Part shown: in pieces, positions 55,278 to 64,000 of the stretch
How positions within the stretch are numbered: position 1 is the stretch's first letter
Layout of the letters: every line of letters begins with the position of its first letter
DNA from: Merluccius polli
Lineage: Eukaryota > Chordata > Actinopteri > Gadiformes > Merlucciidae
DNA length: 64,000 bases
Assembly (NCBI GenBank): GCA_030340625.1
Contig: JAOPHQ010002880.1
Span: 103,501 to 167,500 of the forward strand
Reading direction: 5' to 3'
The notes under the pieces: generated by a model
Told to the model about the DNA's origin: nothing
Seen by the model: only the letters and a program-made list of their open reading frames with translations
Database searches by the model: none
Position numbers and translations under genes: made by a program

Positions 55278-55400
55278 GTAACGACATGGCAACGTTACCT
55301 TATTACTCCAGTAAATAGAGACGATCTTAGTAACGACCTGGCAACGTTACCTTATTACTCCAGTAAATAGAGACGATCTTAGTAACAACATGGTAACGGG
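55278..55400. repeat. 52-bp minisatellite, right part
   Basis: Just over two more units of the same family as 54574-55030. Confidence 0.9.
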
Positions 55401-55442
55401 GAAGCTTTCTAAAGGTAGTCCCATCCAAGTCCGGACAACTAA

Positions 55443-56589
55443 CCCCGGATTTCCACCGGGGACGTCAGCGTCGCGCTACGGCTGCGTCCTCTGCCCTGCG
55501 TCAATTTACACCGGACGCGTAATTTACGGCAGCGTAGCGGCTGGATTCGCGGGATCACGCGAGAACTACAAGACCACGCGAGAATCAGGAGACCACGCGA
55601 TCATTTGTGGATGTCAAAATAGAACAAACAAATAAAAGGTTACTTTGCCTTTCCGAAGTTGACTTGCAGTTGCTTTGTCTGTCAGAAGTTGATTTGCTGT
55701 TGATTTGGTCGTTTTTCCTAGATTTGTGTGCTTCTACCATGAGTTGGTAGGCTATATAGTAAATGTTTACTTTTTTGTCTGGTTTAATTGTGTTTAGTGT
55801 TGTTTATTGTTGTTATGTCCTAATGTGTTGTGCTGTAGCCTATAGACAAAGTCAGTTATAAACGACAACGATTTGTGGCCGTGTTCGATCGGGAGGGTGT
55901 TTTTATTTTGAAAATTGACCGGATGCTCTATGGCTTTTACTATTTCACTTCCTGCCCGGTCGGTCTGCTCTATAGAGCGTAACAGTGACCGCCCCTTTTT
56001 AACAGCTCCGGTGCCGGAAGTAAATTTCCCATGCATTTATCTCGTCCACTTTTCGTATAATCCTTATAAAAAGAGTAGGCTATTAAGACTTGAACCAAGC
56101 CAATCGTTCGTTGTGGTAGTCGTGACCATATTATGTTTGATTCGGGATGAGTAGTTCCTCACTCGGTCAACAAAATAAAGTACCTTTGGCTTTTCTTCCG
56201 TTTTCCAAATTCTTTTTATGCCCGAATCAAACATAATATGGTCACGACTACCATAACGAACGATCGGCTTGGTTCAAGTCTTAATACTCTTTTTATAAGG
56301 ATTATACGAAAAGTGGACGAGATAAATGCATGGGAAATTTACTTCCGGCACCGGAGCTGTTAAAAAGGGGCGGTCACTGTTACGCTCTATTTAAATTGAC
56401 GCGTTTCAGCAGCGGCTCGCGTCAAAAATAGAACGCTACGTAAAGATAGCGCTGCGGCTGCCGCGCGCCGCTCCTGGGACGCTGCTGAGACGTTACGCAG
56501 CGCGCCCGGTGGAAATGCTCTCATTGACTAGAGTGGCAGCGATCAGCAGCGGCGACCGCGACGCTCACGTCCCCGGTGGAAATCCGGGG
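55443..56589. mobile_element. Harbinger-like element, TAA duplication, long inverted repeats
   Basis: Ends CCCCGGATTTCCACCGGGG (55443) and CCCCGGTGGAAATCCGGGG (ending 56589) are inverted copies. TAA flanks both sides (55440-55442, 56590-56592). Inside, a second pair of inverted arms of about 170 bp (55970-56145 and 56222-56392) is nearly identical around a loop of about 75 bp; one arm pair word is GGGCGGTCACTGTTACGCTC. There is no transposase. Confidence 0.8.
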
Positions 56590-56592
56590 TAA

Positions 56593-57702
56593 CGTTTCGT
56601 TCAGCGCAACTAGACCGGTGAGGCTGTTTGCGTCATGGCTGTGCATGTTATCGAAAAAGAATGCACACCTCTCCAGCCAATCAGAATCGAGTATCCACCC
56701 GGGCCATAGTGTAATGCTTAATTAATAACCAAACAATCAATTTGAAAGTTTGAAGACAGCTGCTGAAGTGTGGCACCATTGTCGGTCATGAGGGAGTGTA
56801 CATGCCAATGCTGCATTCAAAGGCATTTGGGAGCTTGGAGCAGCTTTTTGTATAATGTATAATTATTATTATACATTATGTATACAATCATTGTATTAGC
56901 TGTTACTTGGCCCAGTATAAAACAGCTCCAGTGCTCCAATGAATGAGAATGTATGGAAGAGCTCAGTTCAGGAGCTGATGGGTTGATGTGGCTCTATTGC
57001 TGTCAGCTCAACCAAATAATCTGTAACACTCTTACCAAGGTGATGTGAATGCAGCGTTGGTTAAAGTGGGGGGACAGGAGACTTTAAATGTCACATTACT
57101 ACTCTCTATTTACTGCATTCACAGGTGCAAGTGACACACGTACACATCCAGTGGAGAGACAATCTGCTTGCCGCAAACCAGCGGCAGAGAGAAAAGAAGA
57201 ATAATTTATTTACAACCCTATTTATGTAAACACATTAACCAATTAAGACAGTTTATATTAACTCACAAGGTGACCATAGATTGATACGTGCCTACAGTTT
57301 GTTCCAATCAATGTATAAAGTTTATGATTTGTACATTTGTCTTTTTTGCACTGAACAAACAAATGTTTCCATTAAAATGTTGATATTTTTTATAATTTGA
57401 CCATGTACTGCTGAGGCGTCTTAATTGTGTTGTTTGTGTACCATTCTTAATATTCGCAATGAGGCATGGGACGATATGAAAATTTAATGTCACGATTATC
57501 CTGTACCAAATAATTGCGATTCATGATATTATCACAATCCAAAATATGCTTAAAACTCTTAAAATGGCACAAAAACTTCACCTTACATTTTGTAAAGAAA
57601 CAATAATTTGTATTGCACAAATAGGCCATCTTTTTTTAGTGAACATCCTTTTCAGAAAAACAAACTTTGCCCAATAGTCACGTCCCTATAAAAGTCCCGT
57701 CC
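56593..57702. other. No gene seen
   Basis: AT-rich sequence with no recognised exon. 57200-57210 contains TTTATT, a possible minus-strand poly(A) signal for the Myb/SANT-like gene, but it is about 500 bp from the stop. Confidence 0.4.
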
Positions 57703-58340
57703 CTATTCGCATTCCTCTTTATTGGTGGTTAACGACGCTGGTGGTGGTGCTGGTGCTGGCAGGGACGTGATGCGGTTCATCAGTTCTCTCAACAGATTGT
57801 TCTGGCTGTCCTGAAACTCTCTCCACATGGACATCTGTTTGTCCCTGGCCTCCCGCTCCTGTTCCATTGCTTCTCGCTCACGTTCCATTGCCTCCTTCCT
57901 CACCCTCTCTTCATACTGTCTCTGCTCCTGGATTCGAAGGTTCTCCTTCTCATGAAAGTCCCGATCCATCTCAGCAAAAAGCTGTCGCATGTCCGCTGCC
58001 ATTTGCTGCGTTCTCGAGACTTTCTTTGCCAACTTCTTTGGAGGCCGATGAGGAGATTCTAGAAAACGTCAAGCACAAAAAGAGCAACAACCATTAGTCG
58101 CCCAAACAGTCTCATCCATGTAGCTTTAAATAAAATACCCACACAGTCTCATTTAGCTGTAAATACAATACCCACACAGTGTCATCCATGTAGCTGTAAA
58201 TAAAATACTCATACAACCTCATCCATGTAGCTGTAGATAAAATATCACCTTTATAAGGATTGTAGAAAACGTTTAGGATTAAAGATTTTAAATCTTTCGG
58301 CATGTGCAACAAGTACAATGCAACGCTGAACTGTATCTGA

Positions 58341-58372
<32 letters not shown>

Positions 58373-59182
58373 ATATACCAATAAACTAATGTTAAAATAA
58401 ATACATTTAACTGTTTTTCTCTAGTCTGGTACTGTAGCATGTCAATACATGTTTAATGATAGCAGTTGTGAAGGATTCTGCTTCTACACAATACCAACAC
58501 TAATTACTTACAACTACTAATATTTTTCACATCACAATATATAACTAATCAGAGTGCATTAAAAAAAAGCATTAAAATAGTTCGTTTATAAAAATATACA
58601 TACTAATTCGGGCAAGGATCCCCCCCCCCCCCCCCCCCCCCCCCGGCCCCCCTACAGAGGTCAGAGTGAGGTCTCAAAATGTAGAAACGCCCCTGCTCTC
58701 TGCTCACACAGCATAACACACAACAAAGCAAAAGTGATGATAACCACATGGCAGAGACACCCAGACTCACCTGGACGGCTCTCAGCTGCAGACTCCGCGT
58801 CCCCCTCGGTCCGCCGGGGGTGGTCCTCCTCGGCGCTGTCCTCCCCCCGCGGGGACCTGGTCCTCCCCGCGGCGGGGGGCTCCTCCTCCTCCTCCTCCAG
58901 CCTGCTCCCCCAGATGCTCTGGCACAAATCAAAGTACAGCCAGTTCATCCTCCCCCGCTTCCCGTGGTGGCAGCTGATCTGCAGGAACTTCTTGCGCAGG
59001 CTCTTCAGCTTGCTGATCACCTGGGACTTCTGCCGCATGATGCCGCGGTCGCGCAGCATCCCGGTGATCTTGTGGTAGACCACGGCGTCGCGCACCGTCC
59101 CGCACAGCTGCCGGTCGATCTCCCCCTGCGCGCGCACCGACAGCAGCTCGCGGATCTCCGTGTCCGTCCAGTTGGCGGCCAT
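57703..59182 (-). CDS. Myb/SANT-like DNA-binding domain protein, 2 exons
   Basis: Minus-strand exon 1 is 59182-58771 and exon 2 is 58058-57703. The donor is CCAG|GTGAGT and the acceptor ttttctag. Phases fit and give 255 codons. Residues 1-95 form a Myb/SANT-like trihelix domain (WTDTEIRELLSVRAQ, VVYHKITGMLRDRG, VISKLKSLRKKFLQI). Then come an acidic, Glu/Ser/Arg-rich linker and, in exon 2, a long charged coiled coil (EERVRKEAMEREREAMEQER) ending in a Pro/Ala-rich tail. Such proteins are nuclear DNA-binding factors; many derive from the Myb-like accessory gene of Harbinger transposons. The frame is intact, and exon 1 is GC-rich unlike its surroundings. Target and role are unknown. Confidence 0.75.
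58621..58644. repeat. Poly-C tract in the intron of the Myb/SANT-like gene
   Basis: About 24 C in a row. A matching poly-G run (59188-59209) lies just 5' of the gene's start codon, followed by (CAA)n and GAGGAG words. Confidence 0.9.
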
Positions 59183-59439
59183 TCTTGGGGGGGGGGGGGG
59201 GGGGGGGGGACAAACAACAACAACAACAACAACAACGAGGAGGAGGAGAAGGACTAGGAGGAGGAGGCTTGTTTTGCGCTACAAAAAGAAGTTGCAACTG
59301 ATATTGTCGGTGCCGGTGTAGGTACCAGATCGGCTCGGCTACCAGATCGGCTCGGGGTCCGTCGTCTGCTGATTACGTCACACACACACACATCTACAGC
59401 AACGCCACTCGGACAAACTAAATTGTATTCGACTTTCAC

Positions 59440-59526
59440 GATAGATAGACAGATAGATAGATAGACAGATAGATAGATAGACAGATAGATAGATAGACAG
59501 ATAGACAGATAGACCGATAGACAGAC

Positions 59527-59601
<75 letters not shown>

Positions 59602-59659
59602 CAGATAGACAGACAGATAGATAGATAGACGCCATTTCTTTAAGCTAAAGAAATGGCGT

Positions 59660-59697
<38 letters not shown>

Positions 59698-59797
59698 CCT
59701 ATATATATATATAATATATATATATATATCTATATCTATATATATATACACATATAGGCCTATACACACATATATATATACACACATACACACATAG

Positions 59798-59859
<62 letters not shown>

Positions 59860-59904
59860 TATAGGCCTATACACACATATATATATACACACATACACAC
59901 ATAG

Positions 59905-59951
<47 letters not shown>

Positions 59952-60150
59952 CATATACACATATACAGACAGACAGATAGACGCCATTTCTTTAAGCTAA
60001 TTAACACTGTTATCTCAGTGTGTGTATTTGTCTTATTTACTTAGACTGTTATACTATTAGACTATTTATATACATATATATATATAATAAATATATATCG
60101 TATATATATATAAATATATCGTATATAAATATATACACGATATATAGGCT
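59440..60150. repeat. (GATA)n and (TA)n microsatellite cluster
   Basis: AGAT/ACAG tetranucleotides at 59440-59630, TA-rich runs at 59663-59950 with TATAGGCCTATA palindromes, and further TA words to 60150. A perfect hairpin (ATAGACGCCATTTCTTTA, 3-nt spacer, reverse complement) is at 59625-59663. Parts of it recur at 59980 and 61104. Confidence 0.95.
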
Positions 60151-60153
60151 ATA

Positions 60154-61029
60154 CAGTCCCTGACAAAAGTCTTGTCACTTATCCATTTTGTAGAAACAAC
60201 AGCTTATAACCTGACTTTTAATTAATCCATTGGTTTTAGAAATGGCTCATATGAAAGCTAAAACCCTCCCAAATTATGTTTAATATACTAACTGTTTTTA
60301 TTATGTTTATCAAACATAACTGTTTTCTGGGTGAATCTCGGATCCATGCGGGCTCCAGTAGGTCTCCTGCAATATTTGCGGCAGCTGTGATGTGTACTTC
60401 CATCGCTACATCAAAGTTCCTCAAGGCGAAGTCCTGGAGCACCTTGATCTTTCAAGGTGCTCCAGGACTGGCCAGCCCAGTCACCAGACATGAACATCAT
60501 TGAGCATGTCTGGGGTAGAATGAAAGCGGGAGCATGGAAAACGAAACCAAAGAAGAATCTCGATGAACTCTGGGAGGCATGTAAGACTGCTTTCTTTGCT
60601 ATTCCTGATGACTTCATCAATAAATTGTATGAATCATTGTCGCACCGCATGGAGTCTAACTGTATGGAGATGCAGTCCTTCAAGCTCATGGAAGTCATAC
60701 AAGATATTAAATATGGATCTCACAGCACAACTACTTAATTCACTGATGTTATGCAACATATTTTTGTATTTGAAGTAAATTATTTGTTCAATTTTCACAT
60801 TACTCTCTGTAGGCGACAAAACTTTTGTCTTGCCAAAATCTGACCTTTCTGTGTTCATTAAATGATCAATTCTTCAGTGAAGCAAATTCATTTTAGTATA
60901 TTAAACATAATTTGGGAGGGTTTTAGCTTTCATATGAGCCATTTCTAAAACCAATGGATTAATTAAATTCAGGTTATAAGCTGTTGTTTCTACAAAATGG
61001 ATAAGTGACAAGACTTTTGTCAGGGACTG
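60154..61029 (+). mobile_element. Tc1/mariner-like element, long TIRs, damaged transposase
   Basis: CAGTCCCTGACAAAAGTCTT (60154) and its reverse complement ending 61029 begin inverted arms of about 130 bp, flanked by TA on both sides. The middle encodes the C-terminal part of a DD34E-type transposase: DWPAQSPDMNIIEHVWGRMK, and KNLDELWEACKTAFFAIPDD to the stop at 60736-60738. The N-terminal DNA-binding and first catalytic parts are missing. A perfect hairpin (60430-60469) sits immediately before the VLQDWPAQ block. Confidence 0.9.
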
Positions 61030-61152
61030 TATATATATAGGCTATATGTATTATATATATATTATATAGGCTATATGTATATATATATACAGACAGATAG
61101 ATAGATAGACGCCATTTCTTTAGACTTACTTAGACTGTTAGACTAGACTATT

Positions 61153-61184
<32 letters not shown>

Positions 61185-61191
<7 letters not shown>

Positions 61192-61320
61192 GATGTTTAT
61201 TGTCATATACACAGTTGAAACATAGTTTGCACCGGGCAATGAAATTCTTAGTTTGCACATTCCCTTCACACAAAATATACTTAAAATAAAGTAGATAAAT
61301 AAACTAAACTATAAAAAAAG
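61185..61320 (-). mobile_element. LINE/SINE 3'-tail fragment
   Basis: TTTATTGTCATATACACAGT and ACCGGGCAATGAAATTCTTA are the widespread fish non-LTR tail, read on the minus strand. 61321-61520 is AT-rich with no gene. Confidence 0.6.
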
Positions 61321-61517
61321 AAACATCTGTACAAAGAGCAGAATTTAGTAAAACAAAACAACAACAAAAAACAGTTAAATATAAGGTGCTGTTTAGCATG
61401 TGCAATGTTTGCATACAGCAGAAGGCACTGAAAGACATTGAAATATAAGAATATATACATTGGATATTGAATATTATTATTAGATATGTAGCCTACATAG
61501 TGCAAATGTAGTTCACA

Positions 61518-61520
<3 letters not shown>

Positions 61521-61597
<77 letters not shown>
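61521..61597. repeat. (TA)n microsatellite
   Basis: About 38 TA units immediately before the LINE at 61600. Confidence 0.95.
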
Positions 61598-61599
<2 letters not shown>

Positions 61600-61600
<1 letters not shown>

Positions 61601-64000
61601 AGACAGTAGATCTGTATTTGCTAACCATCTGAACCATCTCTGTAGAGATAATAATTTAATACTGTCCAGCAGGGAGATGGGAGATGTTGCCATCTGAAAG
61701 CTACACATATATAAGTGAGGCATGGCACACCACATCCTGGCTGGATCATTGTCTCTCAACAGCTGATGCTCACACTTCCTTGACAAACATGGACATTTTA
61801 TATAATGTATCTACCTCAGATCACATCCCTCTAAAGATGAGTATTAGATGGGATATCATACCTGACACTGTAAAATGTGCAAACAGTTTTATTCCTGATC
61901 ATGTGGACTGGTCCTCTCTTCCAGAGGAAGACATTGCTTCCTATTTTGCTCACACTGATCAACTGTTGAGTAATATATATCTGCCAAGAGAGGCACTGAT
62001 TTGTAAAAATACTAATTGTTCTAACATTAATCATAAAATGGATATTTCTGCAGTGTACATTGATATTGTAACAGCTCTACTCAAAGCCAGCGAGCCTCTT
62101 CTTAAAGCAAAAAAGAAGGGTAAACCTAGACCTGGGTGGAACACGTATGTTGCTGAATTTTATACAGAAGCCTGTGAAGCTACTAAATCCTGGGCTATGG
62201 CTGGTAAACCGAGACAGGGACCTATCTTTGAATACAAGAAGCATACAAACGCAAAATATAAATATGCTATACGTTACATCAGTAAAAATGAGCAAACATT
62301 GAGGGCCGATTCCATGGCCAAGAAACTTTTAGATAAAAACAGCCAAGCTTTCTGGAAAGAGGTAAAGCGTGTCAATAATGGCAGACCTTCATTACCTTGT
62401 ACAGTAGATGGAGTTTCTGGTGCTAATGCAATTGCTGCACTCTGGCAACAGCATTATAAGAAACTATTTAACTGTGCTCCAACTGAAGGCTATCAAGTAA
62501 ATAATGTTGAAAGTGTGAGTACAATCAAGACCCATGAGGTGTATCAAGTGATCAGAAACCTATCAGTCAATAAATCGACAGGTATGGATTCTCTGCTGAG
62601 CATCTCAAATTTGCTGGCTTAAGGATATCTCCTCTGCTGGCTATATGCTTTACTTCCTTCATGGTCCATGGCTGTCTTCCGGACTCTATGATGTCAGTGC
62701 TGCTGGTTCCTGTTGTCAAGGATAAATCTGGAAAAGTATGCAGCTCAGACAATTACAGACCCATTGCTCTTGCGAGTGTCTTGTCTAAAGTTGTTGAACA
62801 AATTATTCTGGAAAGAATCAATGCATTAATTACCGCTGCAGAAAATCAATTTGGGTTCAAACCTAAGCACAGTACAGATATGTGTATCTATGTGTTAAAA
62901 GAATTGTTGAGTAACTACAAAAGAAAAAACTCATCCATGTTTATGTGCTTTTTAGATGCTTCCAAGGCATTTGACCGCGTGAACCATAGGAAGTTATTCA
63001 ATAAAGTGAGTGAAGCAGGCGTCCCAAAATACATAGTGAGAATCTTGTCTTACTGGTATGCTCACCAAACAATGCAGGTGAAGTGGGATAATTGTGTATC
63101 TGCCCCCTTTCATGTCAGTAATGGAGTCAGACAGGGGAGCATGTTATCACCCATTTTATTTAATTTTTACATGAACAGCATGTCAAAAGAGTTAAAAATG
63201 TGTAAAACTGGCTGTATGTTTGGCAGTACTGTGGTGAACCATCTTATGTACGCGGATGACTGTGTGCTCCTTAGTCCGAGCTCAGCTGGCCTGCAGCAGC
63301 TTCTTAATGTGTGTTCTTTGTATGGAGAACAACATGACATAAAATATAATGATGTAAAGAGTGTGATCATGATCTCCAGGACAAATGAGGATAAACATAT
63401 GATTTTCCCTGACTTTAAGCTGTCAGGTCAAGTTTTAAAAACCTGTAGTCAGGTGAAATATCTTGGTCATGTGATCACAGACACACTGACTGATGACGAG
63501 GACATTCTGCGTCAGTCTCGCATGTTATATGTGCAAGCAAATGTGCTAAGACGGATATTTGGCTGTTGTTCTGATGATGTGAAGCTGACTCTGTTTAAAG
63601 CTTATTGCACACCGCTGTACACTGCACATCTGTGGTCAAATTACAAAAAAACGAGTTTTCGGAGTGGCATATAATGACTCTTTGAGAATCTTGTTAAAAC
63701 AGCCCAGATGGACCAGCGCCACTGAAATGTTTGTGACTGCTCGAGTCAACACTCTCCAGTCTGTCTTAAGAAATATCATGTATAAGTTCATTTGTCGTTT
63801 AAACAACTCAGAAAATCAGATTGTGATGGAACTGACAAACGTTGCATTTAGTGCCACACGTTACACGTCACTGCTCTGGAAACACTGGTATAAGTGTCTT
63901 TTAATCAGGGGCTGCTAGACTACCCCGTATGTCGTTGTTGTTGTACTATTGTTGTTACTTTATATTGTTTTTCTTTCTTTTTTTCCTGTCCTGTCTTGTT
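61600..64000 (+). mobile_element. 5'-truncated LINE with RT, running to the window end
   Basis: 61684-62622 encodes the end of an APE endonuclease (SWLDHCLST, STSDHIPLKM) and a linker to the RT. After a shift near 62610, 62661-63674 encodes the reverse transcriptase (DNYRPIALASVLSKV, FGFKPKHSTD, FLDASKAFDRVNH, GVRQGSMLSPILFN, LMYADDCVLLSPSS, VKYLGHVI). After a further shift near 63665 the C-terminus ends at 63918. There is no RNase H block, so it is of the CR1/L2/Rex type and distinct from the LINE at 28.6-32.1 kb. Only two frame breaks over 2.3 kb suggest it is fairly young. The 3' tail (TTTGTTTTTC-like) reaches position 64000. Confidence 0.85.

Noticed and set aside
58603..59297. Other-frame ORFs over the Myb/SANT-like exon 1
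   Set aside because: They are shadow frames of a GC-rich exon; only the spliced frame has a domain and matching exon phases.

Overview
This window is vertebrate, almost certainly teleost, nuclear DNA. It has spliced genes with GT-AG introns, a finTRIM-type RING/B-box/PRY-SPRY gene, fish-type hAT, Harbinger-like and Tc1 elements, several LINE clades, a BEL/Pao element, and very many micro- and minisatellites. Nothing suggests a prokaryotic sequence. The species cannot be read from the sequence.

Layout. 0-3 kb: decayed BEL/Pao and LINE fragments plus one unidentified minus-strand exon. 3-6.8 kb: SINE, a small hAT-type element with exact 8-bp target duplications, and a 25-bp minisatellite. 6.85-26.14 kb (+): an intact nine-exon, 598-codon FAD/NAD(P)-binding oxidoreductase gene. 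Its 11.4-kb second intron carries a terminal-inverted-repeat (TIR) element with a broken Myb/SANT-like ORF, a 40-bp satellite, and a same-strand finTRIM pseudogene. 26-35 kb: no host gene seen; a minisatellite and a long minus-strand I-clade LINE. 35.48-39.52 kb (+): six 3' exons of pirin (pir), with a deletion, a frameshift and an in-frame stop, and no 5' exons found. 42.09-53.79 kb (+): seven exons of a VEGF-C/D family gene, best read as vegfd because it lies just 3' of pirin on the same strand, as in mammals. 54-57 kb: a 52-bp tandem array split by a probable solo LTR, then a Harbinger-like element with very long internal inverted repeats. 57.70-59.18 kb (-): an intact two-exon Myb/SANT-like gene. 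59.2-64 kb: microsatellites, an internally damaged Tc1-like element with long TIRs, and a 5'-truncated LINE running to the window end.

The host genes are not an operon or one pathway. The pirin-vegfd pair is conserved neighbourhood; the oxidoreductase, the finTRIM and the Myb/SANT gene look independent. The main theme is how repeats interact with gene structure. In vegfd the exon 6 splice donor itself has been tandemly amplified about 36 times, and the array was later split by a hAT-like element. In the oxidoreductase, a donor-adjacent repeat regenerates CAG|GTAG junctions four times. One 41-bp unit, apparently the inside of a tRNA-derived SINE, forms arrays at four places, and one of these makes up nearly the whole of vegfd intron 3. 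Short, near-perfect hairpins of the kind expected from replication template switching are scattered through the window.
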